64,000 bases of DNA, taken from assembly GCA_020064725.1 (NCBI GenBank), contig JAGTWJ010000011.1, forward strand, positions 558,001-622,000, in the 5' to 3' direction. Position numbers and translations under genes: made by a program. The notes under the pieces were generated by a model. It was not told the origin of the DNA and ran no database searches. It saw only the letters and a list, made by a program, of their open reading frames with translations. Below, in pieces: positions 21,246 through 32,744 of this stretch (the first letter of the stretch is position 1; each line of letters begins with the position of its first letter). This DNA comes from Drechslerella dactyloides. Its lineage: Eukaryota > Ascomycota > Orbiliomycetes > Orbiliales > Orbiliaceae.

Positions 21246-21733
21246 TCATCTCGTGCCGGCCAGCGGGCCGCCTCCCTGCATCATGGCAGCGCTGGAGAGA
21301 CGAGAATCGGAACAGTCAGCACGATATATATACATCTATCTATCGTATGCACGATACCTATGGTATTGCAGAGATGATGGATGCAAAGTATGGAACGGAC
21401 GCACTTTTGTTCGGCGAAGCGCTGGCCCATGCGCTCGGAGCCCTTGAGCCACTTGTCGACGCACTTGGAGATGCAGCCCTCCTCCTTGGAGGTGACGGTC
21501 TTGGAGGTGAAGTCGTTGATGCAGTCGTCGAAGCAGCGTTGGACGAGGTTGGAGTACATGGCCATGAACTCCTTCATCTGGCGCTTCTCAACGACGGCCT
21601 GGAACTCGCGTTGCTCGGATGCTGTCAGGCTGTGTTCCACGGTGATCGGTTAGCAACGCCGAGATATATATTTTTTTATCGAGTGAAATGGTAATATGAT
21701 TGGTAACGGCGATCGGGGAGCATACCCGTCCAT
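21246..21733 (-). CDS. TIM9: small TIM chaperone Tim9
   Basis: Intermembrane-space chaperone that, with Tim10, carries hydrophobic precursors to the TIM22 and SAM complexes. Three exons (21726-21733, 21405-21629, 21246-21291) join in phase to 92 aa. The first coding exon is only 8 nt (ATG GAC GG). The twin CX3C motifs are RCFDDC and GCISKC, with KQMKEF-like KRQMKEFMAMYSNLVQ before them. The last exon restores EQNAAMMQGGG, the Tim9 signature C-terminus, then PLAGTR. Length and Cys spacing fit the family. It is downstream of and convergent with NFS1. Confidence 0.94.
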
Positions 21734-23845
21734 GGTGGTCGTGGTGGATGTGGTGGATGTGGTGGAGGTGGTGGAGGTGGCTGCTGCTGCGTGGAATGGC
21801 TGTGGATGTCGGAATGGGTCGAAATGGACTGACGTTTCTCAGGCGAGGCTGCGAGGCTGCGAGGCTGCGAGTTTGCGAGTTTGCGGCGCGCCAGGAAAAA
21901 ACGGCCTTATCGATAAGAGGCAGAGGAAGAAGCTGGACGCAACGCACGCACACACAAATTGACGGCGCTGACGTAAGCCCGAGCGAGTTGCAACCGTCGG
22001 GCGAGCTGCGAGATTACATCGTGAGACATGCTGACCAGCCGGCCGGCCAGCAGGGCAACGAGCTGGTACTAGCAACTGGGGATTATACGAAGCTGGGTAC
22101 ATGTATTGGGCGCATACCAAGGACTCGGGAGGTATGGATATGGATACGGACGGGGTACGCAAGTGCACCTCGATGCAGCGTCCGGGCGAGGTATTTTGTG
22201 CAGGTGCAGACCGGCTGGGAGCACGCGCATGCGACAGGGTCGTAGCGTATGCGCAGGTATCGATGGAGCATGCCCACGAGAGCCAGCCTGCAGCCAGGAA
22301 GCAATCAAGCAGATACTAGTACACTAGTATAGTAGGAGGTATTCCTTGATGGAATGCGAATTCGAATGCAGGATGACAAAACCCGCCAGCCAACCGAGTC
22401 GACAGCCAACCATCTGCGACCCGCTTTCCCCACCGCTGGGAAGCCACTCGAGCAGCCTCTTTCCTTTCGATCGGAGACGTGTGTGCATGTAGACTGGACA
22501 AACCGGCTAGCTGGCTCAGATCGGATCGGGATCAGACAGGACGCCAACAGGGTCCCGGAGACGAACAAGACAGAACGGAGCAGAGCAGAGCAGAGCAAGA
22601 ACAGAACAGAATGGCTGAGATCCAAGAATAGCAGCGAGAGCAACTGCTTGCTTCTTCGCCGCAGCGCTAAACCAACAGCATCGTCGTCCAATTTATTAAA
22701 CGCCGCCGGCTTGCCTGGCTGGCTTGCCTGGCTGTCTGGCGGAGCACCTGGCTGTCTGTCCGTCCATCTGGCTGCTGGCTGGCTGGCTGGCTGGCTTGCT
22801 GGCTGGCTGTCCGTCCGGCTGCCCGTCCGGCTGGAGATGAGATATATATAATATAACCGTGGGGACGGCAGAATGGACGGGCATTTCTGCTGGGCCCGGT
22901 CGCCGAGTGAACGAAAGAACGAACGTTACGAAGTTTTTGGACGGGGCGTCGAGAATTGTTAAATTCGAAACGTCGTTGACGACAGCGCGTGACAGCCGGC
23001 CCTCCACCGCAACACATCCGCACCTTCTGCCGCCACCGCCGTCATCGCCAGTCGCCCGTCGTCCCCCGTCCGCCCTTCTTATGTAAACTCCCCATCGCCT
23101 CCTCCACCTCCACCATCACCACCATCACCACCACCTTCCTCCTCCCGGTCCATCACGACGACGACAGCCCCGTCACGACAGCCCGTCACCACCATCTCCA
23201 CCATCGCCATCGTCACCACCGTCGCTGCCAGAGAAAAAACTCCTCGTACGCCTGCCCGTCCGCCGCCCGCTCTCCCTCCGTCCCCTTTCTCCTGCCTGCC
23301 TGCCTGCCGGTCTGCCTGCAGCCTCCCTCCTTTCGGCGCTCTCCTATCCCCGCCGTAGCCATCTTCTCACATCTCCCACATCTCCTCCTGCTGCTCTCCT
23401 CCACCTTCCGCTAGCCATGTTTTAATTTAGCATGTTTCCCTGGTCTCTCCTCACCCCCTGCAGCGCCCTGCCCGACCGCATCTTCCTGTCCGCTTCTTCC
23501 TTGCTTTCCGTTATATATACTCGAACCTGACCTTGCTTGCTTGCTGTGTTCTCGGAGCTGACATGTCAACAAAAAAAGCACCCCGGGCCCCACCACCACC
23601 AACACCTCCACCAAACACCATCATCAGCATAATAAGCACGAACCTCTTTCGCATCCCACAACCACAACCTCCACAACCTCCACAACAACTCGCTGCCGGC
23701 AGTTGACCCTCCCGCCGTACCCTCAAATATTCGATCGCCCCCAAAAACTTCCCCAAGTCACGATATCCTCCCGCCCTGCCGTCGTGCGGAACAACGCCGA
23801 CCTAAAACACCGGCGACCGGGCTGTCGCGCTCAAAACGCTCCACA
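21734..23845. other. long divergent spacer between TIM9 and RhoGAP gene
   Basis: About 2.1 kb without a supported gene. It contains a GGCT-type tetranucleotide tract at about 22708-22830 with many imperfect copies, a CTGC run near 23300, and a pyrimidine-rich CCACC/CATC stretch at 23010-23420 that probably belongs to the 5' leader of the RhoGAP gene. Frames crossing it are compositionally biased and I leave them out. Confidence 0.55.
22708..22830. repeat. imperfect GGCT tetranucleotide tract
   Basis: Many copies of tggc/ggct occur with variants (tgtctgtccgtc, ggcttgcc). It looks like a degenerate microsatellite. Similar CTGC or GGCA runs recur at 28436, 39789 and 41099. Confidence 0.8.
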
Positions 23846-26477
23846 ATGTCCTCAGTGGCAGACGGGCATCCGTTCCCCGGTCCCGCTTCCCCGCCGACAA
23901 AGGCCTCGCTGGCTACATGGTGGGACAAGTTCAAAAACCGGGGCAACCCGAAGAAAGAGGAAGTCAAAGGTACTTCTTCATCATCTTCTTCTGTGTTCAC
24001 CTCCACCACTACCACTGCCACCACCACCACCATCATCAACACCAACACCGCTGTCCATCACCCTCCTCTCGTCACAGTCATCAAGCGCTCACGTCCGCCC
24101 TTCTTCTCATCACACACCCACCTGGTGGGAGGCAGGCTGCGGTATGCTAACGCTTCGAGGGGCCGGGCGCCCCTCCCTTCAGAGGAACCTGGAATCTTTG
24201 GCGTCCCCCTGCAGGAGAGCATCAAGTATGCAAAGGTCGCGATCAGCATGAACGACCAAAACGGCAACTCGTTCATCTACGGCTACATCCCGATCGTGAT
24301 TGCTAAATGCGGCGTTTTCCTCAAGGATAAAGGTGAGACCTCTCTCGGCCCCAAACCGCATTCTTTTCCCACCCCCCAACGACTCAGCGCTAAACTTTTT
24401 ACGTTTCCTTCTCGATCCAGCGACCGATGTGGAAGGCATATTCCGGCTGAGCGGTTCGGCGAAGAGAATAAAGGACCTCCAGGTCATCTTCAACTCCCCC
24501 GACAAGTACGGGAAGGGCCTGGAATGGACAGGCTACACGGTCCACGATGCCGCAAACATTCTCAGGCGCTATCTGAACCAACTTCCGGAACCCATCATTC
24601 CCTTGGATTACTACGATCGGTTCAGGCAGCCGCTGCAGGGCCAGGGGACGATAGATGAAGCGGAAGCGATCAGGACGTACCAGCGCCTCATCAGCGAACT
24701 GCCACCGCTGAACCGACAACTCTTGCTCTACATACTGGACCTTCTCGCCGTGTTTTCGTCGAAAGCCGACGTCAACCTCATGCCGGCGCCCAACCTGGCT
24801 GCCATCTTCCAGCCCGGCATAATCTCTCATCCGGATCACGAAATGTCGCCCGCTGACTACCGGCTCTCGCAAGACGTCTTGATATTCCTGATTCTGAACC
24901 AGGATAATTTCCTGTTGGGAATGAGGGGCTCGGGTGAGGAGGGTAACAACAACGATCCGCAGGTACACGACCAAGATCACCAACCGACAAATCCGCCCGG
25001 CGGAACACCGTCTAAAAATGGTCTTGACAGACACCCGTCGACCGGTAGCGCCGGTGCCGAGTCGGTTAGGAAATTTGGCTTGAACCGCGTCGCTTCGACG
25101 TCATCACGCAAGTCGGCAAGTGGCGTATCGAAACTCAGTCGCAGCAATACCGTGCCGGCAAAAGCACGCTCCCCGGCCACGGCCAGTTCTCACTTTCAGC
25201 CCCGGACGTACTCTCCTCGTATACCACCACCTCCCTACTCCGGGTCGCCGCAGAAGGGACAGATGACGGAAGGGATCAGTCCGGAAGCGGAAGTCCCAGA
25301 CGGCACCGTGTTGCAACCTTCGAATTCACGACCGGGCTCAAACGCGGCTGACAAGCCTCTGCTCACCCAGCCGTCGCAGCCCAACGGCCAGGTGGAGAAA
25401 TCGACGTCCGAATTCTCGGAACAAATGGTGTCGCCTGTGGATGGTCCCGCCGGTCCCGCTGCTGATCTGCAATTAAAGCTTCAACCTCAACCTGCCGATC
25501 CACCAACCACCCCACAGCCCCCCTTGCGCACCCCCACCAAGGAGAAGGGGCTGTCGTCATATTTCTCGCGATCGCCAGGTAACGAGGCCGAGAGGCGAAC
25601 GTCGAACAAGCTCAGAAAGAAGCGGATACCGGGCAGCCAGAATCCGTCGGCGGAGTCGTCAACGGCTTCTCTAAGCGGAAGTGTCTCCTCGCATCCTAGC
25701 GTACCGGTCAATGCGCAGGTGGCGCCGCCGACCGCCCATCCTGCCTCTCAGCAATCTCCACTCCCGCCAATCTCCGCTTCTCCGCCCGCATCCAATGATG
25801 CGAGCTCTCCACCCGAAGGCCGAAAACTCTCGTTCCAAGCTCAAATTCCACCCTCTCTCCAAGCAGATTCTCATCCGGGACAGCTGGAGCTTCCGAGCCA
25901 CACGGCTCCGCCTCATTCGAGGGGAGCTCAATCCGCGTCGACGGCATCGTTAGTCCAACAAGTATCTCAAACTCCTTCGCAGGCATCATCGCTGTCGTCG
26001 CAGTCTTCTCAACACGATGACGCGAAGGGGGCGGAGAAGACCTCCAAGCACAAGTCCATCTGGCGCAAGTCCGCTCAGAAGCTAAATTTGGGAGCGGCGT
26101 CTCAGTCCGCGAGTGAGAAACTTTCGGGTCTGATATCCCCGCCGTTTACAAGACCTCTGAATAACAGCAGCTCTTTCAGCTCCTTGAGTTCCAAAACCCG
26201 GCAGCGGAGCCGGTCCGTTGGCGAGAAGGCAGGTGAATCGCCGAAAGAATCGACAGCACTGCCACAGAGAGGGGCGAGTGCGAGCGGGCAACACAACTCA
26301 CCGAGTTCCGAGAACGTTGGAGCCATCGGCTGGTTGCATAGGAAGATCAACGAGAGGAAAGACAAAAGCGACAAGGAGAAGGATAAGGATAAGGACACGT
26401 CCGGTGCATCGCAGAGATCCCTATCACCGAACGCCAGCCCTGGCCAAGTCGAGTCGTCCACATCCCCCAAGCGGTGA
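23846..26477 (+). CDS. RhoGAP-domain protein (Sac7/Bag7-like)
   Basis: GTPase-activating protein expected to switch off Rho1-type GTPases controlling cell wall and actin. Three exons (23846-23969, 24183-24332, 24421-26477) join in phase to 776 aa. The RhoGAP domain spans about residues 45-265: EEPGIFGVPLQESIKYAKVA, YGYIPIVIAKCGVFLKDK, then ATDVEGIFRLSGSAKRIKDL with the arginine finger at about Arg100, WTGYTVHDAANILRRYLNQL, PEPIIPLDYYDRF and NLMPAPNLAAIFQPG. The rest is a long Ser/Pro-rich tail, probably disordered and phosphorylated. Near its end it has KSIWRKSAQKLNLG and a Lys/Asp-rich stretch before the C-terminus. The order and the block before the finger resemble Sac7-type GAPs more than Bem3 or Rga types. 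The target GTPase is inferred, not shown. Confidence 0.92.
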
Positions 26478-29400
26478 CGTGCTGCTTGAACTTGTTAGTA
26501 TCTTAACGACGCGACGCGACGACGATGACGAGTGTGAATCAGTGCATTGCAGCGGCTATCTCCTGCAGCCCCGGAGTTAGCGGCGCAACGTGTATTGTGT
26601 TATTTCTTTTTAATTCGGTCTCCGTTTATTCCTCCTTCCACGACGATTAGCACAGCGGACCGGCGTTTGGGGAACTCTGTGATCAGACTAATAATATTTC
26701 GGGTTCTGTTGGGGATTACTATCTCCGCGCATGTTCTTTTCTTCGCCCCTTGTCTGTTTCTTTTCCGTGAGGATGGAGAAGCAATTTTCGAAAAAGTTAC
26801 ACGAAGTGGATGTCTCTCGGATGTGTGTTTTTTCTTATTTGTTCTTGCCCCTGCTGTACCTTTTGAGAAAGGGTGTGTTCTGCTGTGAGGCCGACGATTG
26901 TTGATATCTTTATGAATATTCTCCTGGGGTTTTTCATTTCTCCCGTACTAATGACGCATTCTTGGGGGGAGGACGGAGGTTGACGGGATGGCATGGGAAT
27001 ATCTGCTGTGTGTGCATGTGCTAGTAGTGGTGCTGGACGAGTCTTCTTCTTCGTTTTTTTTTATACTGCTTGCTTCCGATGTTAACGTCCTTTTTTTTTT
27101 TTCTTTGATGTCCGGGGGGGCGTTCCGATGCGGGTGGTCAGGTTGCCATCATATGATGATTTGACACGACAGACATTTTTTATGCATGAACATTCACGTT
27201 CCCATTCCGTTATTTATTTATTTACTGAGTGCAAGAGCTTGCTTGTTTACTTTTTGTTTCTTTTGCCCCTCCTTCTTATTCGTTAGTTCGAGTGAGTGCT
27301 GCCTTTTCACAAGCTCCAGCTCACCCGAGCCACACGGCATGTCCCATGTGGATGCAATGTAGCTGCGCATGTAATGTAGGTATGTATCTGTACCTGTGTG
27401 TACAAGATACACGTTGCCTGCTGCCGTGCACGCTGTGTGTAATATGTACCTACCGTTCGATAAACTTTTACTCCTGACCTTTACATTTTGCAGTAGCGAG
27501 CGAAGACGCCAGTGAGAGAGCTTGGGCAAGCGATCATTTCGCTTGCTTGCCGAAGCAATTGAGTAAGTACGCGGGCCCGGGCGACGGGGTTTGAACCAAT
27601 TGGGCCTTTTCGTTCGCCTGCTGCCTACGAAGGTTTATGCGGAGGTGCATAGGGTTGGGCGAACGTGAGCTGGGCTGGCTGCGCGATTGACAATGCGATG
27701 CGATGCAGCGGCTTGTTTCCTTCGTCGTCTGCCGTCGGAGCTCGAAATCCTTCGAAGAGTGGGATGGATGGTCTTGATCCTTAGCTTTATGGAAGTGGAA
27801 GTGAGGTGCATGCAATGTGGTTCAATCGACGGTGGTAGTAGTAGCATCGATGAGCTGGGCTGAATGAATTACTATAATATGTACTAGACGTCGGACGTCG
27901 TATGCGGGCGGAAGCTGGCCGAAAGTGGAGCTGGTGTCTAACTCTTCTATTGATTGTGGCAGTTCTTATACACTCCGGTCTTGGATTCTTGGCTGGAGTG
28001 GATTCGACTAATTCTAATTATACCCACAATCGTATCCCGAAGCAGTGCTCACTGACACAAGTGCACATGTATAGCAACTTACTTGCTCACTTACTCGCCG
28101 TCTGGTATAGTTTAATTGGGCCAAGCAAACGACAGGAAAGCTAGCTAACTAACTAACTGAGCAGTGACGGATCCGACGGAAGCTACTGTACGAGATCGAT
28201 CGCGATGCTACCGTGTGACGACATCCCTTTCGTTCGTGAAGAAAAATTCTCCCCCCCTCTCGTCGAATCGAATCGCATCTACCGGCCGGCCGCCCGTTCG
28301 GGAGTCGGAATGGGATAATTATAGCCCTCGCCTCCAACCAAGCAGGTGGCAATCGTGCGGAACAGGAACGCACCCTCGTTGAAACAGCCGGAAGACACAA
28401 GCGGCGGGGGGTTGAGAGGAGAGGCGGGTGTGTCAGGCAGGCAGGCAGGCTGGCAGGCCGGAAGAGACAGACGGACAGGCGTGTGGCTAGCCCGTTCCGG
28501 CGGACGCGGCGGGCGAGAATGGAGCAAGTCGATGCTTGTTTGTTTTGACGGACCGGTGAAGCTGAGGGTGGGTGATGGGAGTGAGGTGATGTGATAGTGT
28601 CCACCGACTGACGCTGCGGGAGACCGCTTTGGGATCCGCCACCAACGTTACGCCAAAGTCCACGGCCCTCGCGTCCACGCTCGTGGGCAGCAGCCTTCTT
28701 CCTGCGCATGCACGTATGTACCGTCGTGTACTGTACATGCTGAGATACAAAGAGGTCAGAGCTGGTGTACAGCCCCGGCGGGCGCTTCGGGACAGCGATT
28801 GTCTGCATATTCGGCCGGAGCTGGCTGGCTGGCTCGGGTGGTCCTGTCGGATGCGGCAGAGACCTGGAAGGGCCGCTGTGCTGTTTGTGCGATGCGTTTC
28901 ATGCACCGTCAGAACACCATTCCGGTCTCGACAGCGCCATCCTGCCCTCCGATCGAGGACGCCGGCCCCCGGGGCGTCGGATCAGCCCACGATGACAGCC
29001 AGCCAGCGAGCGCCGCACGTTGCCCTGCAAGCCCCTGCTCGCTGTCGTGGTGGTCCTAGCGGTGGTGGTCGTGGTGGTGCTGGGTGGCGAGCTTGCTGGG
29101 GAGGGGTGGTTTTATATTTGGGAGGCTTGACCGCGAGCTGCTGGCCCGTATATAATTCTACCACACGCCCCATCGAGGCCCGCCTGCCTCTCCGTCGACC
29201 GGCCCTCCTCGCCATCGCCCATCGCCCTCGCTCTCCATCGTCCCCTCCGCCGGCCCTGTCGATTGCGATTCCGTCGAAGCCTCGCTCCGGTCCTCGCTCT
29301 CCGTACCGTCCGTCGATTGATGATGTGGTGAACCGTGCACCAGCTCTGACTTCCCACACTCGTCTTCATCCTCAACAGCTCGCTCGCTCGCTCCGTCACG

Positions 29401-29491
29401 TTCACGTTAACGTCACGTAACGTCACGTCACTTCTCGGCCCCTGACCTCTACACAAGCCCGTCCGTCGACAGCGACGGCCACCCGGTCAGC
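26478..29491. other. 3-kb intergenic stretch, no gene seen
   Basis: T-rich sequence at 26590-27240 probably includes the RhoGAP 3' region. It holds poly-T runs near 27055 and 27090, a CAGG tetranucleotide run at about 28436-28460, and a ctcgctcg-type repeat near 29380. A 219-codon minus frame at 28149-28808 is Arg/Ser-rich and has no motif, so I do not call it. The last few hundred bases are the upstream region of the wall-protein gene. Confidence 0.5.
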
Positions 29492-30859
29492 ATGCTTCGG
29501 TCAATCGTCCTGCTCGTCCTCGTCGCCTGCTCGCTCGTGCCAGCGGCGTACGCCAGCGCTGCGGCTGACAGCGTTGGCTACAATGCCGTGGAGAGGCTGA
29601 AGGCGCAGAAGCGTTCGGAGCAGCAGCAAGACCAAGGTTCGTTTGTCCTCATCCTCGTCTCTTTCGCCGTTGAGAGAGCCAATGGAGCAAGGCTATCAAG
29701 CAACATGGGCTAACCAATCAAACGCGCGTCCCGCGGTTCCGCCACACTCGCAGTCCACAATGTCAAGCTTCTCGAACGCCAGGACCCGCCTGCGGACGTC
29801 CCGAACAACTCGTCGGTGACCTCCAGTCCCGGAACCACGTCCGCGCCCCCTGCCAATTCCGCGCCCAGCGCCACGACGTCCCTGGAGCCTCCCTCCAGCA
29901 GCGATGGTAATGACATCTCTTCATCCACTCCTCCACTTTCCACCTCGGGACCGACCGCCAGTGCGACTTCCCTGCCACCCTCCTCCTCCTCTACCTCATC
30001 CGGACGCGAGACCGAGACCTCCCCGCTCCCCAGTTCGGACCGCTCTCCTTCTTCTTCCGCTGCTCCTTCTACAACCGCACCGCCAAGTACGGATGACACT
30101 ACACCTACTCCCTCTCCCACCTCGCCGTCTTCGGACTCGGTCGTGACCTCTGCCGGCGCGACCACTTCGGATAGTAGGAGCCCTGAAACTGATACTTCTT
30201 CTTCTTCAATACCAGACAAATCTTCTTCCAGCAGCCCGGCTCCTCCTCCTTCTACATCTGCATCAGACGCCGAGACTTCGTCGTCCGAGGCCTCGCAGCC
30301 TCCGGCCACCTCGTCGACCAATGGTATTAGCACCGCCTCCAATGGCGCCGCCGCCACTTCATCAACAACAGATACTGATATTGCTCCTACTTCTTCTGCT
30401 TCTTCCGCCGCCTCTTCTAAAGCTCCAACTTCGGCCTCCAGTACTGCAGCTCCCCGCTCGACGGAAAGCTCTGCGGAAGCTACATCTTCGGAGGGTGCTA
30501 CCTCAAGATCGCGGCCGCCACCCACAACCACGTCGGAAAGCGACAAGACCGAGACAACGGAGTTGCCCTCCGGCTTTGAGACCGTGATGACGTCTATAGA
30601 TACGACCGGGGACTCAACGTACACCAGAGCCCTATACACAAGCACATTCACTCTCCCCAACGGGAAAATCGGCACGGCCACGCAGTTCCTGGTTGTCGTC
30701 CCCACCAAGGATGCCTCGGACGCCCAGGGTCCCAACCAGGCCGACAGCGCAAGCGGGACTCCCTCGTTGCATTCGAACCCCGCTGCACCCATGCGCACCG
30801 CCGGGCCGATGGTCGCCGTCATGGCTGTTCTCGGAGCCGTAGGCGCCGCCGCCCTGTAA
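29492..30859 (+). CDS. Ser/Thr-rich GPI-type cell-wall protein
   Basis: I recognise the type, not a named gene. Two exons (29492-29636, 29754-30859) join in phase to 416 aa. Residues 1-22 are a clear signal peptide (MLRSIVLLVLVACSLVPAAYA). A Kex2-like KR occurs early in the mature part (AQKRSEQ). Residues 65-315 are a Ser/Thr/Pro-rich stretch likely to be O-mannosylated. A more ordered block near the end, FETVMTSIDTTGDSTYTRAL followed by FTLPNGKIGTATQFLVVVP, may be a small beta-type domain. The last 22 residues are hydrophobic (GPMVAVMAVLGAVGAAAL), as in a GPI attachment signal. A structural or adhesive wall role is likely; no enzyme domain is visible. Confidence 0.82.
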
Positions 30860-31440
30860 AAAGGCGCTGTCCTCCGGGCTTATATCCGGTGAACAGACGC
30901 CGATTGATTATATCTCTTGGCATGCGGATATCTATTTTGCTTCGAGCATTCCATATTGACTTCTTTTTGCGTTTAGCGGCACATTCCCAAAAGCACACAC
31001 AGACACTAAATCCATAGACTCGGTTGTAATTTGCTCTGCGTTCGTTGACCAGCGGCCCCTGATTCGTTTCGTCGCGTCCTGTCTGTTTCTATATGGCTGT
31101 TTTTTTCTTATCGTTTTCGTCATTGGTATAAAATGGAAGGCATTTGGTGGTGCATGGCTGGCATATTTTTGCGGGTTCCAATATTTCGACTCTTTTTTTT
31201 TTTTTTTTTTTTTCTTCTTGGGACAAATGGGTCCGTGTGGCCTGGGTGGATAACTCCATGTACGATAGAGCGGAACACGAAATCGACATTTCTAATCTAT
31301 CATGGACACTATCGGCTCTACAAAATTGGCTAAATGAGAAGCATATCTACACGTACCTACTAGTAGGTTTCCTCCTACGTCTATAGGTCATCCTACGTCT
31401 ATAGTTACTCCAGTAGCAGATCGTGTGAATTTGTACGATT
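30860..31440. other. convergent intergenic region with long poly-T run
   Basis: It lies between the 3' ends of the wall-protein gene and the Efm7-like gene. It holds a run of about 22 T at 31191-31213, probably part of a 3' untranslated region, and a short cctacgtctata direct repeat at about 31373-31402. No gene is seen. Confidence 0.55.
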
Positions 31441-32410
31441 TCACTCCTTCTTCCACGTGACGCGGAAGCCGTACACCATCCGGCGCACGTTCTCGTCGCC
31501 GCGGTCGGCGTCGAACATTGCCTTGTCCATCTTGTGCTCGAGCACCTGCGTTACGTCCATGTCGCCGGTCTCGCGGACGAGGGTGAAGAAGTTCATGTCG
31601 GCGTCGTACAGCCAGGGCCGGTGCGGGGTGAAGAAGACGAGGGCGACGCCGTGCGGCTTTGCGAGCATGAGGCGGATGCTCTGCAGGAGGGCGGGGTGCT
31701 GCACGTGGTTGAAGAGTAGGTCTGAGAGGATCAGTGTGTCGTAGCCGCTGCTGTTTGGCGGCAGGAGCGCCAGGAGGGGTGCGGCTTCGGCGCCCCATCG
31801 GTAGCCTGTGCAGGTTATGCGGGCGGTTATCGCTGCCGCGTCCACATTATCGGCTTCCGGTACGTCTACGTCATCACGCTGGGTGGTTTGCGACTGCGAC
31901 TGCGGGGTATCGTCGGAGAAGGCGTGGGACTTGTTGTACTCGAGGTTCTCGACCAGATCCGGGTCCGGGTAGTCCGTCAGCACGACGGCAGCGGCACCGA
32001 GCGCGGCGCAAAGAAGACCGGGTAAGCCGGCGCCGGCGCCGAATTCGAGGACGGTGCGGCCGCGGACGAGCTCGGCGGCGTGCGTCTGTATGTAGTTTGC
32101 GCAGATGCGCGACGCGTTCCAGAGCAGGTGGCCCCAGAGCGGGGATTTGCCGACCAGGCGGACGGTGATGGCACGGGAGGACGGCGGGAGGAGAGTGTGC
32201 ATTACGAAGGTCGGCGGCGGGGTCGGCGGGTAGTAGCCTGAAGAGCTGAGTGAGGTTGAGGTTAGCACTTTATTCTCCTGGTTGGTTTTATATTCGAGGT
32301 GGGCAGGAAGTAAGGGCTGGCAGACCTTCCGGTTCGGCGAAGAGGCCGGCTGCACCAGCGTCATCACCGCCGTCGCTGGCGTCGTCGTTGCGGTCGAGTT
32401 GGTCGGCCAT
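31441..32410 (-). CDS. EFM7: Efm7/Nnt1-like lysine/N-terminal protein methyltransferase
   Basis: In yeast Efm7 methylates the N-terminus and Lys2 of translation elongation factor eEF1A; older annotation calls the family nicotinamide N-methyltransferase (Nnt1). Two exons (32326-32410, 31441-32237) join in phase to 293 aa. The first exon is acidic (DDASDGGDDAG) and ends LFAEPEG; the join gives EPEGYYPPTPPPTF, a hallmark of the family. VRLVGKSPLWGHLLWNASRI and the SAM motif TVLEFGAGAGLPGLLCAALG follow, then VVLTDYPDPDLVENLEYN, YRWGAEAAPLL and LILSDLLFNHVQHPALLQS. All expected methyltransferase family 16 blocks are present. Orthology to Efm7 is strong by motif order; the substrate is inferred from yeast. 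Confidence 0.87.
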
Positions 32411-32744
32411 TTTGGCCGTGTTTAAAGAGCGGGGTTTACGAAAGTGTCGATGTGAAGTTGAAGTGTCGTTCTGTCGACGTCGATTTTACAAATTGGCAAC
32501 GCAGAAACTGCAACAAGGCCGCGTTGCCGCACTGCGTGCGAAATTATCGCGCCGTTTCGATCGGGCTTCAGATATATAAAAATGATGTCAAATCGATTAC
32601 GCAATAGCTATATGACAGGGTATCAATAAAGTAAACATGCCCGTACCGAATATGCCGCCTAAAACTCAAAAACATAAAATATAACCGCGGAACAACCAGC
32701 CGTCAAAACGCCGTGTGGGAGATAAAGCAAATTAACCCGCCGCA

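Noticed and set aside
27575..27600. tRNA-like T-loop (GGTTCAAACC on the minus strand)
   Set aside because: The five-base stem around the loop does not pair and no acceptor, D or anticodon arm can be drawn.
28149..28808. 219-codon minus frame in the large 26.5-29.5 kb spacer
   Set aside because: Arg/Ser/Pro-biased, with no domain, signal or convincing splice partners.
29710..30822. 370-codon minus frame opposite the Ser-rich wall protein
   Set aside because: It is the mirror of Ser/Thr codon repeats (giving Glu/Val runs). The plus-strand frame has a signal peptide, an in-phase intron and a GPI-type tail.
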